Source: Chondrilla cf. caribensis
Lineage: Eukaryota; Porifera; Demospongiae; Chondrillida; Chondrillidae
Assembly (NCBI GenBank): GCA_964020155.1
Contig: OZ026555.1
Coordinates: forward strand, 5,301,772-5,365,771
Reading direction: 5' to 3'
DNA: 64,000 bases
Part shown: one piece after another, positions 12,990 through 26,033 of the stretch
Layout: each line of letters starts with the position of its first letter
Numbering within the stretch: the stretch's first letter is position 1
Notes under the pieces: model-generated
Database searches by the model: none
What the model saw: only the letters and a program-made list of their open reading frames with translations
What the model was told of the DNA's origin: nothing
Position numbers and translations under genes: made by a program

Positions 12990-14330
12990 ATGAACGCTTT
13001 CAAATGGTCCTCTTGGACCGAATTTGAAAAGAGCCTCAAATCAAAAGGTATTTCCTTGTCCATACACTCGTCCTTCGTATACTTCAGTTGTAATTGACAT
13101 TTGGATGTTTTGAGCTCAATCCATTGGCCTTAAACCATGTTTAATCCCTTCCCAATAATGGAATACAAGTTCGAGTCCATATTGTAGAGTATACTGAAAT
13201 GGAGTTGATTGTTCCTCTTATTGTGACACCATATGTGTAGGAGCTAACAGGACGAAAGGGAAGAAGCTCGCGCGGGATTTGAGGCAGGGCACCGCGAGAC
13301 ACACATGGCAAGGTATGCAAGTGTAAGGCTAAATAGCTGAACAGCCATTGATTGTTACTGTCATCAACATCACCTAGCCAATGAGCACATGTATATACCC
13401 AGCCTTTTAGCCTCACTCGCACTTTGTAACTCACTCTACACCTGTCAAGGTAGTGCTGGATCTATAATACCACCTACGTACATACCTTGGTGCACCTCAA
13501 AAAGTTATATGGATTAAAAAAATGGTATATTGTATCACCAAGATGCTCACTTTATATGTATGTAGTTGTGCCATCCAATGTATTCATGTATGTGTATGCA
13601 TACTGATATGTTTGTGTGCTAGTAACAGGAGTGGGTGTGTATTAGTGACATGGGTGGTCCTCTACTAGCTTGTGTGGGTGTGGGCATGCCCATCCCTATC
13701 ACAAAATGGCTGTTGTATCCACTCCACAGATCTGCTATCATCAATGGTGGAGCCAGCCAAGGAGGAGTTCCTTCTGGTTGTATGTGAGAGATGTCAGAAG
13801 GTCATTTGTCCTTCAGTTCTTATTGTACATACAGGTCAGTTCATTCTTGCTGTCAAGCAGTGTTTGTGTTCAGGTCTGATTATTCTCCATCACCCGCTGT
13901 CTTGCTGCAGACACGTGCACGGTACATCCTAGCGGCTCCGTTGGTGAAGAACCATCAGTTTCTTGTAAGGGGAAATCAGCGAATAAGAAAATCAAAGACT
14001 ACTGTCCAGACACCCACTGTGGTGTGTGGATTGATAGAGACAACCGTCATTGTGTTAAGTCTTTAACGTGTAAGGTGAGTAGAATTAACAGTGCAATACA
14101 CGTGCTGTGTGAGAGTGTTTACAATACCCATGTCACAGGACCATACCCTCTCTGAGCGAAGACTGGTAAAAGGTAGAACAAAGCCTTTTGATGAGCTACT
14201 CAAACAGCATCAGGAGAAAATGAGAAAGAAAGGCAAGTCAACAAGGACAGCCACGTCTGCTTCCAACACTGAAACGAGGGAACAACCAACAGAAGAAGAC
14301 AGGTAAGTTGTGTCCTTTGTGTTATCAGTA

Positions 14331-14361
<31 letters not shown>

Positions 14362-15848
14362 GATAAAGCATGTCTGCTTATAGATCATTGGATCATCATC
14401 ATCTTGGAAATTGGCCCTCCAGTGATGAAGAAGCAGGCGAATCAGTTGTGGAAATGCCATCTACCGGCCCATCTCCGTCTCCACTGAGCTTCAATACCTT
14501 TGGACTGCGGAAAACATCCTCCTTTGGTATATTGAGTCATCACCGTGGCAACCCCCTTTTGTCTGCAGCAAGAGCACTGATTGGTCCATTGTCTACTTCA
14601 GGCTCCGCCTCTAAAGCTCATCTCACCACAGAGCACAGGTACGTAGAGATACCCTTATGTGCTCCTCTTGTCTATACTCTCCACCATATTGACAACTTTG
14701 TGTACAAGCCTACAAATAATCCTGGTTGTCTCTAGTCTCTGTGTAAAGCTTAAAGAATTCCTTCCCATTCATTCCTCAGAAAACATCTGTATTCCTCGTT
14801 ACCAGAAGAGGTGTCACGTGTAGACACGTTCTACTCTCCAAGACCCTGTGTACATAGTATGGTGTCCTCACCTCAGATGCCCAAACCTGTAAAGCCTGTG
14901 GTTCCTGTGGACAAGACCAAGTCCAGTGGTGTGCTGTGTAGTGAAACTCCCGTTACATCGGTCCATGAAAGACCCAACACCTTATTTCCCGTGCATTTGG
15001 GTTCTCTTCGCACTGCCAGTCATGATGAGGACCCCATCATTTCGCCCCCATCTCGTACCCACTCCATTGATGTTTCCACATCGCTAATGGACACATCTGC
15101 CAACATCTCATCTGATGTGACAGACCAGCTAGGGACTCCACCACAACCCAACATCTGTCGAGGCAACTCTTGGATAGCACATGGTACAGAGCATGCTCAG
15201 ACAGACAATGGCAGTGACGACCTCAGCAGTACTGGGGCAGGCCGTGAGGACTCTCGTCATTCTGTATACCCTCAATTCGAACTGGCCAGGGAATATCCAG
15301 CTTCACTTGTGAGCTCAACTTATGTGTGTGTTACTCACTACAATGTTCTTACGTACCTCTCTTCTTTGCAATCTGATCCAGGGCACTGTTGTCCTGAATG
15401 GGATGCACCAGCAGTACACCGGCCGGTTCTACAACCCTGCTCCTCAGATTGGTCTGAATCCTTACCTTCCTGGTAATTTATTCACCATGTGATGTGGAGT
15501 TATACCTCCTGGTTACCATGGTTATCATTCCCTCCAGGTTTGCTACCAAATGGTCAGCCCTTTCTGATGCCCAACTCATCTCTCTCTCCAGCACACCTCA
15601 TGAACAGTGCTCATCATCAACAAATACCTTATATTCACCCCCATTCTGTACTCGTCCCCCAAGGTAACAACTCAAAGTTAAAAGATGCACCAAACACTAA
15701 ACAGTCTCCGCCATCTAAAAGAAGGCGTGTCTCTTCACACCATGGTAAACCCACCGAAGACATCACTCACTCACATCTGCTTTCTAAAGACTTGTCCACT
15801 GACTATACCAGACATAGTGTAGTGCAAGAGCACCAACATGTCACATGA
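12990..15848 (+). CDS. ATXN7: Ataxin-7 family SAGA deubiquitinase-module subunit
   Basis: Eight exons (12990-13047, 13730-13834, 13911-14074, 14139-14302, 14384-14638, 14780-15308, 15382-15472, 15538-15848) join in phase to 558 residues. Exon 1 encodes MNAFKWSSWTEFEKSLKSK. Exon 2 has the N-terminal zinc-binding segment (FLLVVCERCQKVICPSVL). Exons 3-4 hold the SCA7 domain: CPDTHCGVWIDRDNRHCVKSLTCKDHTLSERRLVKGR followed by KPFDELLKQHQEK, with the Cys/His set of the atypical zinc finger. The rest is low-complexity Ser/Pro/His-rich, with a basic PPSKRRRV near the C-terminus that could be a nuclear signal. Ataxin-7 proteins anchor the USP22/Sgf73-type deubiquitinase module in SAGA. No polyglutamine tract is present. 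Which vertebrate paralogue (ATXN7, L1, L2, L3) is closest cannot be settled by eye. Confidence 0.88.
14332..14362. repeat. (GTT)n microsatellite in an ATXN7 intron
   Basis: About ten GTT triplets lie in the 81 bp intron 4, just before the branch/acceptor region at 14365-14383. Confidence 0.9.
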
Positions 15849-16545
15849 CTATCACATGTTAATCACTTGACAGGTTAGCAGATGTTTTATTGCAAGAGAC
15901 TTTGTGGTTTCTACCGTGTTTCCACGACAACCTCATTGTTGTTTTATACTCCTCACATGTCCCTTTGAAAGATTTTGTATTTAGAAGATTGTCCTGCGAC
16001 ATGTACACTTTTACTGCTCATGAATGTGATTATTGTATAGGTATTATTATTATTGTCATTATTATTGTTATTATTATATTGTTATAATGTACTGAATCAG
16101 AATGAGATCTTTATGAAAGTATGTGGAAGTAATCAGTGAAATTGTACTTTCCGTAACAAACTCTCCCGTTAGCAAGTCAAGTTGAACTCTAGCAAGTGTG
16201 CTAATATCTGTCATAATTAGTAATGACATGTATTAGACATACCGGAAGTCAAATTCATGTTAATGGACTCTGAGGTAGCTCTTTTATTCTGTAGGCCTTG
16301 CTCGTCAGTAGCAGTCCTCTCATCCCATAATGAACAACGGATAATGTACACAGACCATCTCGATCCAAATCAGACGGTGACAATTCCATGGTGCGCACTG
16401 GTGGGCAGACCGTAGACTCCAGATATTATGTAGAATCTACGAGCAGACTGCCGCGTTATCCGGTGACGAGGAATGTGGACTTCCTGTCACGTGACCCACA
16501 AACATGGGTAAAAGCCGAAGCCATCCCATCTCGACGAGAACCGAA
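15849..16545. other. Intergenic: ATXN7 3' flank and tetraspanin 5' flank
   Basis: About 700 bp between two same-direction genes. AT-rich sequence with a (TTA/ATT)-rich run at 16040-16085 probably covers the ATXN7 3' UTR. Possible short frames at 16388-16648 show no recognisable protein signature. A CACGTG box occurs at 16487-16494 (GTCACGTGACC). Confidence 0.5.
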
Positions 16546-18333
16546 ATGTCTGGAGCGAAAGGAGGACAGAAACTGGGGAGAGACCTGGACCTGTGTAACT
16601 TGTTTATCAAATTTTTCCTGTTCACGATTAACCTTATCGTTTGGGTAAGTAATAAATAATGAATGAATAATATAATTACTTCAGAATCTAGACAGCTGTG
16701 TTTTTCTGTCTGTCCTTTATGCGTACTTCCGTAGCTTCTAGGTGTGGCTTTCCTCGCCCTTGGTATCTACGCTGTTGTTCTAAGTTTCGACGGCTCCGTT
16801 CAGATCATCGGCTCCAATGTCGTGTCCACCCCCGGGATCATCCTGATCGTCCTCGGAGTCATTCTAGTGGTCATCGGGTTCTGTGGATGGGTCGGAGCTC
16901 TGAGGGAGATCTTTGTTCTTCTGGTCATTGTGAGTTTACTTTGTGTGCGCGTGTGTGTTTATTTGGAGTAATTTAGGCTTGAACTTCAGTGTTCAGAGAA
17001 CACATCGCACTGGATGCACCGTATTACTTCGTGGTACGTGTGTCCGTAATCTCGTGCATTCACTGAATACTGTATTCTATTTATAGCGTCTTCCTCTTAT
17101 GTATGGTAAACATTCCGGTTAAGGAAGAACAATGTCGTTAATGTATTCAGGAGACCTGTCCCTTCTTCCTGTAGTATTGCATCCTGATGTCCATTGTTGT
17201 CCTGGTGGAAGTGGTGGTGGTCATATTAGTGTTTGTGCTGTCACAGGAGGTGAGTCAGCACAGGGGAGCAAACTGTCACATGATTGTCATGTGAATTTAT
17301 TCTCATTCAGGTAGAACAGTTTGCAAGGACAACTGTCATCAATGCTATTTCCAGATACCGCGATGACCCTGATCTCCAAGGACTGATTGATGCAGCTCAA
17401 GTGGTGTGTGTTTGGTTGAACTTGTGTTGGGTCCCAATGGTGCCTATATCTCACTGGTGGTGCCTATATCTCACCGGTTGTGCCTATATCTCACTGGTGG
17501 TGGTTGTATCCTATTGGTGGTGGCTGTAGCTCATTGGTGGTGGCTGTAGCTCATTGGTGGTGGCTGTATCTCACCGGTGGTGCCTATATCTCACTGGTGG
17601 TGCCTATATCTCACTGGTGGTGGCTGTATCTCACTGGTGGTGCCTATATCTCACTGGTGGTGGCTGTATCTCATTGGTGGTGGCTGTATCTCACTGGTGG
17701 TGCCTATATCTCATTGGTGGTGGCTGTATCTCGTTGGTGGTGGCTGTAGCTCATTGGTGCCTGTCCTTCACTGCATATTTGGTTATTGCTGTAGGGTCTA
17801 CAATGCTGTGGATTTGACAATCTTGACGACTGGGACAACAATGTCTATTTTGTGTGTGGTAGTCCAGCACTGGAGCAGTGTGGAGTGCCCTTTTCTTGCT
17901 GCAGAAGGGTGAGCACAGCACACACCTATGTGTAGCCACCACTGGCCTCTTGAGGTGTGCTTGTATGGCACTTCTTTCTTGTTTAGGACCCCAACACGAC
18001 AGCTGAAAACAACAATCAATGTGGCTACGGAGTGCGTTCTGGTGATGCTGATCCAAACAGAGTAGCTCTGATCTACACAGACGGCTGCTTCCAAACTCTG
18101 CAAACCTTCATCACAGATGGAGCCATAGCTTTGGGAGGTGTGGGGATTGGACTGGTCGTGCTGGAGGTATGTTAGCAGCTACTGATGGTACAAGAACATG
18201 CATTAGTTGTGAAAGAATTGCCATTTCCATTCTGCAGCTCATCAATATCTTCCTGTCACTGGGTCTGGCTGTTGACGTCTATCGCCAAAAGCAGTACATT
18301 AAAACCCTCAAAGCTAAAGGAGTCATATCTTAA
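16546..18333 (+). CDS. TspanC8-type tetraspanin
   Basis: Seven exons (16546-16644, 16735-16929, 17175-17249, 17311-17400, 17795-17908, 17987-18166, 18238-18333), all phase 0, encode 282 residues. Four membrane segments are visible: FIKFFLFTINLIVWLLGVAFLALGIY, PGIILIVLGVILVVIGFCGW, VLLVIYCILMSIVVLVEVVVV and ALGGVGIGLVVLELINIFLSLG. The large extracellular loop has the diagnostic GLQCCG and CGVPFSCC motifs and eight cysteines (CC, VC, QC, CC, QCGYG, DGC). This is the TspanC8 pattern of human TSPAN5/10/14/15/17/33, which escort the ADAM10 protease to the cell surface. NTT in the loop is a glycosylation sequon. The donor after exon 4 could lie at 17400 or 17403; both keep frame. A single invertebrate TspanC8 may predate the vertebrate paralogues, so no symbol is given. 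Confidence 0.92.
17435..17762. repeat. Intronic 20 bp minisatellite in the tetraspanin gene
   Basis: About 16 tandem 20 bp units related to CTCACTGGTGGTGCCTATAT fill intron 4. Units alternate between GCCTATAT and GGCTGTAT variants. Frames through it are only apparent. Confidence 0.92.
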
Positions 18334-18848
18334 ACCCTCACACTGCTCATGTTCATTGGTAGTATTTCAAACCTGTACCATATTGTTGATATGTAAATTA
18401 CATAGGTGTCCACACTGCACACTGGCCACAAGGCAGACTAAATTGTTATGAATTATATTTAATAATAATGAGATAACTGGAGCTACAATATAGGTCTAAT
18501 GTAGCTGCAAGTGATACAGAGGAAAGCCAGCCAAAGTGAGACAAATGGTATTAAAGCCTGTGCATCGTCCTTCAATCTTCACTGCAAGATAAGGCTACCT
18601 CTAGTGCACACTGTGTGTACATGAAATACATACCCCCCCTCCCAAAGTATGATGGTAAAGTCCCAACCAGGAGCACATACACCTGGTAATCCTCTTGCCA
18701 CTGACCATGCATTGGCAGTTAATGCACAAACCATACCAATATTATTCGCTGACAATGAGCCCATTATAATAATACGAATATGCATAATTTTACATAATAC
18801 GCACCTAATATGTAAATACCATTAAGTTTTTGTTAAATAACCGGAAGG
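18334..18848. other. Intergenic between convergent genes
   Basis: The 515 bp between the tetraspanin stop and the formyl-THF dehydrogenase stop is AT-rich. It should contain both 3' UTRs in tail-to-tail arrangement. I see no coding signature. Confidence 0.5.
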
Positions 18849-21800
18849 TCAATATTCATAGGTGACAACTTTGGTACGAAGATATTCATTCAAAGCTTCC
18901 TCACCTAGAAGGGTTGGCAGACAAGCTGAAGTACACACTTCAAAGAACAACCAAGAAGCACTCACCTAAATCCTTGCCATATCCAGACTGCTTGAACCCA
19001 CCAAAGGATGCAGCTACATCAGTTTTGTTGTATGTATTAACAAACACTGTCCCAGCTTCTAACTTATCGCTTACATACATTGCCTTTAGAAATGATAGAT
19101 CACATGAATGTCACAAGCTATCATATGACCATCACATACTTACACACAACACACCTTACTGATGTCTTTGGTGAACACCCCCCCAGCTAATCCATACTCA
19201 GTCTCATTAGCTCGTTGGATCACGCCATCAACATCCCTGTGTGAGCAACACAGAATGATCATTATGCAACCTGTGGAGCAGTTGATGGTAGCACTGACCC
19301 ATTTTCAAATGCTGACACCACCATGACAGGTCCAAATGATTCTTCCTTGGCAACAAAAGTGTGATCTTCCACGTCGGTCAGGACGGTTGGGTGCATGAAG
19401 AATCCCTCTCTTTCCACCCTGGTACCTCCATAGACTAAACTCCCACCTTCTGTCACACCCGTTTCAACATAAGACAGCAAGCTTTCCAAGTGGCTCCTTA
19501 GGGGGTAGAATATCTTAGTAACTCGACTAAAAGGAGCGTCCAAACATGAACTGACTTGTGGTTCTGTGGTCCATGGGCTACACTTCTATCCAGAGGATCA
19601 CCGATCTTCATCTTCCTCACCTCATCCACCACACGAGATATGTATTCATCATGAATCTTTTTCTCTACAAACAGTCTGCCAGCAGCAATACAGTTCTCCC
19701 CTTTGTTGAAGAACACAGATTGACAGCCCTGTGAAGAACAAGTACATAACTATTGAACCTGAAACTGCGCGCGCGCACGTGTGTGTGTGTGTGCGCATGT
19801 ATGTACATGTGCGCGCATGTGTGTAGGTATGACTGTGTGATGTTCTAGTGTTTGTGATGCTGCTTAGCGTACCACATCAACGTACCAGTCTAACAGCCTT
19901 GTCAATGTCAGCATCACCAAATATGACCAGAGGGGATTTCCCACCAAGTTCCAACGACACTCTCTTCACATTGCAAGCAGCACTGGATCAAGCACAAGAC
20001 ATTCCAGAGGAGAGTTAGCATACTGAAGTCTCAGTACGTATAATATTATAATACTCAAAGTAAAGTCAGCATAGTTCAGTATATTCAGAATATACTATTT
20101 ACCTTCGCATTATATCTTTTCCAACAGGGGTAGATCCAGTAAACCCAACCTTCCTCACATCAGGATGCTCCACCAAGCTGTTCCCGATCAGGCTACCTAC
20201 AAACGACACACTTTCAATATGTATTAAAATCTCTCCCATCAGAGCTGCTCACCTCTGCCAGTGATGATGTTGACAACACCTTTGGGAAATCCAGCCTTCA
20301 CTGTAAGCTCAGCAAACTTGAGAGCTGTCAAAGGAGTGACTTCTGCTGGTTTGAGAACTACAGTGTTACCAGCAGCTAGACAGGCTCCCATCTTCCATGC
20401 CAGCATCATCAGAGGGTAATTCCAAGGAACAACTAGTCCCACCACACTATACCGGAATGGAAATGGGAGCACAGAATTGGGAGTGGGGACATTCATCACA
20501 TTAAAATCACATAACCTACCCAACGGGCTCTCTTTTGGCAATGCTCATATTGTAGTTTGGTCTGGCATTGTTGACAGGTATCACTTTGCCCTGCCAAGTG
20601 GATGTAAAGGGTTTTCTGAGTTAGGGCATGCAATGGGGGGCAGTGTGTACTAGGGGGCAGTGTGGGGGTTGGTGTGTACTAGGGGGCAGTGTGGGGGTGG
20701 GTGTATACTAGGGGGGCAGTGTGGGGGCAGTGTATACTAGGGGGCAGTGTGGGGGTGGGTGTATACTAGGGGGGGCAGTGTATTGCACAAGAACACTGCA
20801 GCTCGATAGTTACACATCCTCTGTCTGCCTCGGGATCTCACCTGGATCTTGTCACACCAGCCAGCATAATACCGGAATGTATCAACAGACATGCCAACGT
20901 GGGTCTTTAGGGCCAGGGTGTACACAGCTCCTGAGTCAATAGCTTCTAAGGTGGCCAGTTCCTCTTTGTGATGATCCATGAGGTCTGCCAACCTGAACAC
21001 ACACCACAGCAGTTCACTGCAGAGCTACCAAGACAAGTGGAATGTGCAAGGGTTGTACTAACCTGTACATGAGCTGTCCTCTGTCTCGGGCGTTCATCTT
21101 GCCCCACTCTCCATTGCAGAAGGCCTCCTTGGCTGCTTGTACTGCCCTGTCCACATCTTCAACATTAGCTCTTGGGATGTCACATATGGCCTGCGTGTTT
21201 GTGGGAGGGTTAGTGGGTGTGGTCAGTGATAAGGGTAATAGATAATTACCTTTTCAGTGGTAGGATTAATGGTATGAAACTGGTCAGAACCAGTTGAATC
21301 CACAAATTCTCCATTGATAAACAGCTGATGGGGAAATACCAAGTCACGGTTGTTTGCATTCAGCTCAATCTGAAGTGAAGAACCCCCATTGTAACCAATA
21401 TAACACATGTACGTATGCTCACGTATCCAGAACCACAAACTGCAGAAGAATACAACAACACTGACTTTATCAAATTCAACATCTTTCTCTTCAGCTCCTC
21501 CGCCACGACCCTTGACAACCACTTGGTTGGTAAACTCCTCAAAGGTGGTGTTCATGTAGACATCTTCATTCTCCAGAGCCACACCACAAAGGTCTTTCAC
21601 TTCTTCAACCAGTCTGAGGTAGCAGAAGAGTTGGAAAGTACAGGAAACATCACCCTTAGGACAATTTTGACAATAATTAATTTCCTTAATTTGGAGGTCA
21701 TCAATACACTACAGTACTACGCGGCACACACAACAGTGGGTTCATTATTATTATATATTTATTATACACCTATGAGCTATTCCAGTGTTTATCATAATAT

Positions 21801-24089
21801 TAGATCCAATTTGACACTCACAGACAAGAAGATGTCACTGCTAAGTACAACCAAGGCAGGACAAGGTTAGGGAGTAACACTATGGTGGGGCAGTCCACAC
21901 ACGTACCTGGTGACATCCATGGATCCAGCTCCAGATTTGAAGAAGTCTGTCTGCTGGTCAATACCATCATTGTTCAGGATGCTAGCCCAGACTTTCTGCA
22001 GGAACAAATGCTACCACAATGACAATCACACACACCAAACACTGGTGACCAGAATACCTTTATTTTGTCACTGAGTTCCTGCTCTTCTGCTGTCAATTCA
22101 ATGACAACTGTGTCTTCTTCCAGTCCATACTTTGAAGCACGGATCGTTTTCCCATTCTCAAACTGCATTTGGCTTACCAGGACTTTCTTACCATCTGATC
22201 CGAACAGCACTAAACCCTCAGAAGTCACCACCGCAGGGGAGGAAACGCCTTCTACCAATACCTCACGCCCTTTGACCTCCAGACGGTTATCGATGAACTT
22301 TGACCCGAACAATGTGACTTTCTCCCCATCAATAACAGTCCATGCTCCAGGTAACTGATATAGGTAGGTATGTGTAGTACAGTGACACACCTCCCTCTTA
22401 CATCAACAGTACAGTGACACACCTCCCCCTGACACCAACAGTACAGTGACACACCTCCCCTGACACCAACAATACAGTGACACACCTCCCCTGACACCAA
22501 CAGTACAGTGACACACCTCCCCTGACACCAACAGTACAGTGACACACCTCCCCTGACACCAACAGTACAGTGACACACCTCCCCCTGACACCAACAGTAC
22601 AGTGACACACCTCCCCCTGACACCAACAGTAAAGTGACACACCTCCCCCTGACACCAACAGTAAAGTGACACACCTCCCCTGACACCAACAGTAAAGTGA
22701 CACACCTCCCCTGACACCAACAGTACAGTGACACACCTCCCTCTGACACCAACAGTAAAGTGACACACCTCCTTCCCCAATAGCACTATAGGTCTCACCT
22801 TGTCATTCCCTCTTATGAAGTTATGTAGGACCAACGCTGGTTGGTTCCAATTGATTTGAGCCGAGTCTTTCTTCTGCCAAATTTGGTCATAAGTAGCTCC
22901 ACCCTCCCACTGGTGAATCCTGGGGGCACGACCATCCCTAATGAGATTCACAGCCTCAACCTACAGTTCCAGACATACAGGAGACATTGGCTGAGTTCCC
23001 CATTACCAGCAGTAATACAAGGTGCCATCACCCCTGCCATCACCCCATTACTCTGGGAAATACAGCAACAATTGATGGTAACTGATTACACTTTGTCACG
23101 TAACATAAGGACCCTCTACTATAAGCAAGGCTAATCAATTCTGACAACTATGGCTTCCATTACCTAGGTGTCTAACAAGTAGAAGACATCCCACCGGTGT
23201 TCCCTAGGTACCTTGGAGCAATCCGGACTATTTTTATATGACAATTTCACTTCTGGTTGTCAGAGTAGGGTTGGTCAATACATTGTTGGGGACATAAAAT
23301 AAGTAGCCATGTTCACGTCCACTTCACAGACACAGTAGAGTCATCCCAGGACCGGATATGACATAGCAGACAACAGATGTGAATGGATCGAGGGCTCCAT
23401 CCAAACCTACCATAGCCCTGATTCCTTCGGGGAAGAGGAATCTATTGTACAGAGAGTCAACAGTGTCATTGAGGTCAACATGGCAGCTCTTCTGGAGTAA
23501 TATTGGCCCAGTGTCCAACCCATCGTCCGCCCAGAACACTGAAAACCCCGCCTGGTGGTCCCCCTCCATCAGCGTCCTGCCACGGAATAGACTCAACAGT
23601 GAAGTGTTCACTCCACCCACAGAAATCAACTCACCAGTTGATGGCAGAAGCACCTCGGTGTTTGGGAAGGAGAGAGGGATGATAGACGATAGAACCCAAC
23701 CGAGGGCAGTCGATGACATCCATCGGAATGAACTGAGTGCAGAACGGCAGAACGTTCAGATCTGCTTCGACGGATTTGTAAAGATCGAACATTTCTTTAA
23801 TGGTCTTTTTCTTCTGACGCCACCTTGGAACCTTGAATGTTGGTGTTCCATCTTCTTCTGCTCTACTGGCTAGAGGGTCTGCCCTTCCATTAACATCAGG
23901 TACCGTGAAAACACCGGCTACTTCGTGGCCAGCATTCCTAAGTGCTTTATAGACTTCAGCTCCGAATAAAGACTGACCGATTATAGCTAGTCGCAGCCCA
24001 CTGGACAATTTAGAGGACGAAAGTCCTCTACCGTGTACGAACATTTCTCTTCGAATGCAATTCAGCCTCAAAACACGGGATGCGGCCAT
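18849..24089 (-). CDS. ALDH1L1: 10-formyltetrahydrofolate dehydrogenase with mitochondrial-like presequence
   Basis: A multi-exon gene from the start at 24089 to the stop at 18849 (last exon [18 protein letters not shown]). Domain order: a ~30-residue Arg/Ser-rich, acid-poor leader ([17 protein letters not shown]...), then the formyltransferase domain ([60 protein letters not shown]). Its C-terminal part follows ([18 protein letters not shown], then [12 protein letters not shown]). Next come a carrier-protein domain with the phosphopantetheine Ser in [11 protein letters not shown], and an aldehyde dehydrogenase domain: [35 protein letters not shown] (general base Glu), [15 protein letters not shown] (nucleophile Cys), [23 protein letters not shown]. 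It oxidises 10-formyl-THF to THF and CO2 using NADP+. The leader suggests a mitochondrial form like vertebrate ALDH1L2; orthology to 1L1 or 1L2 is not resolved. Confidence 0.93.
20630..20790. repeat. Intronic G-rich minisatellite (formyl-THF dehydrogenase)
   Basis: About five imperfect units related to GGGGGCAGTGTGGGGGTGGG with TGTGTACTA spacers lie within an ALDH-domain intron. Multiple G-runs on the + strand could form quadruplexes. Confidence 0.8.
22385..22782. repeat. Intronic ~31 bp minisatellite (formyl-THF dehydrogenase)
   Basis: About 13 tandem units of 31-32 bp containing ACAGTGACACACCTCCCC and TGACACCAAC separate the GNDK and PGAW coding exons. The length difference is one C in the CCCC/CCCCC run. 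Long apparent frames here are repeat artefacts. Confidence 0.93.
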
Positions 24090-24117
24090 TTTTATTTCGT
24101 GACATGAAGTGATGGTA

Positions 24118-24125
24118 TGACGTCA
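24118..24125. promoter_or_regulatory. Palindromic CRE (TGACGTCA)
   Basis: A full cAMP-response-element palindrome sits 28 bp upstream of the formyl-THF dehydrogenase start codon, inside the 63 bp gap to the ZCCHC4 stop. CREB/ATF use is inferred. Confidence 0.45.
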
Positions 24126-24152
24126 TGAAGTGTAGCTATTACTGTTGTACGT

Positions 24153-25982
24153 TCATTCCTTGTTCTTTTTGGATACTGTTCTCTTCTTCGTCCTTTTGCT
24201 AGCTTGACGTCCTACTGGTCTTTTCCTTCAGAATAGAGATAGTGCACCTAATCCTGAGGTTTGAGGTTGAAGGTAAAGATAACAATACCTGCTTCTCTTT
24301 GCTTCCCGCAGTGATTCATGGAGAACCTCCTTCCTTCTAGGACATTCTTTTCTTTTGTGTCCAAATTGCCCACAAATGTGACAGCCATATTGTGACCTAC
24401 ACAGATTGCCAATTGAGCCTAATCCAACTGTAATGGAATACTTTGTTGCACTACCACTCACTTTTCCCTGCCACACACATGGCCAACGACATCACATCTC
24501 TCACAACTAGTGCAATGTACACGACCTAGAACAGCATATGATGATAGAAGCATGACATCACGCACACACACACACACACACATGCGCGCACACACACACA
24601 CCTGGCTTCACGCACTTCTGACACATGTTGCAGTGAACATAAGGACGGCCATCCTATCCAGTGTAGGTCATGAAATTACAATACTCAGTGTACAGAGTGA
24701 CAATGGAACTAACCTTGGAAGGACAAGTGTTGCAAACATGACAGTGTCTGTTGTTTCTGGCAACATATCTGGTGCACACACTACAAAAGCTACAATAAAA
24801 ATCACTTGAATTGATCCGTACAACACAGGAAAGTCAGACTGGTACCGGTAGCCATCTTGTTTCAACAGCTTTAATCCCGGAGAAGACAGATTAGTGAAAA
24901 AGCGAACGGCAGATGGACGATCCTTTCTGCTGTCATTGAATACTGAATGATTATCATAGGTTACCTACAATAAAACGAACAACTTCACTCTGCGCCAACA
25001 ATGGTCACTTGCAAAACAACCAACTTGATATTCACACATTGAGAAATTTGGCAAATGCTCCAGTAGCTTCTGCTCCAAGAAGTAAGGGAACGTGATGATT
25101 GTCTTCATCTCTAAAAGGGGGGAGGGGTTAAAAACAAAATAGTATTGACAATACCACCAGCACCATGGACACATACCATGACCTAACACAGTCCACATCC
25201 CCTTCAGATGTCGGGCTATCAACCCAGCCAGGGCACCAAATGGCGGGTCCACCACCAGCACTGTTTTCTCGAGATCTTTGGGAACAAAACTGCAAAGGAA
25301 CGTCAGTCCCTCGTCCTCAAAGAAAAAACCATTTAGCATGTTATAGCGCTGGAAAGCTTCTCTGGAGTAAAACTGCCACTGAACATGGGAGAGTATGGTG
25401 CATGCTAGCAGCACAGAGCAGCACTGGCACACCACTACTAACATATCTGTGATCGATGTCAAGGAGTAGTGAGGACATACTCCCTCCATGTTTTGTGATC
25501 AGATTTGCATGCAGCCTGTAGTAAGATGGGACATAGGGTGGACGTGAGACATGTTGGAGGGACATAGGGTGGACGTGAGACATGTTGGAGGGACATAGGG
25601 TGGACGTGAGACATGTTGGAGGGACATAGACATACTTGACCATGAGTTACCTTGGCACTCCAATACATACAACATGAGTAAAACCCTGTCGTTTCAGTTC
25701 ACTTGACAAAAAATCTGTGGACTCTTGGCTATAAAAAAACTGCTGCATAAGAAAACAACCAATCAGAGTGTACTTGCATACCTCCTCCACAACCCCAACA
25801 CCCACCCACCCCTTACAGCATGGGACTTTCTCTCAGTTAGAGGCTTCAGGAAATGCGAGGGGTTGGCCAACATCTCACGTGACAGACCAATTGCGACATC
25901 ATGTGTTTGGTGATGTGGCCACTCCGATGGTACTAGCAGTTCACAACAGTTATGGCAATACCTGCAAAGGACACACCACTCA

Positions 25983-26033
<51 letters not shown>

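Noticed and set aside
13141..13434. 97-codon minus-strand frame in ATXN7 intron 1
   Set aside because: No domain, no splice continuity and opposite strand to a well-supported gene.
22252..22951. Long minus-strand frames with CHCTVGVRG repeats
   Set aside because: They run through the 31 bp intronic minisatellite of the formyl-THF dehydrogenase gene; the homologous coding sequence skips it (GNDK to PGAW).
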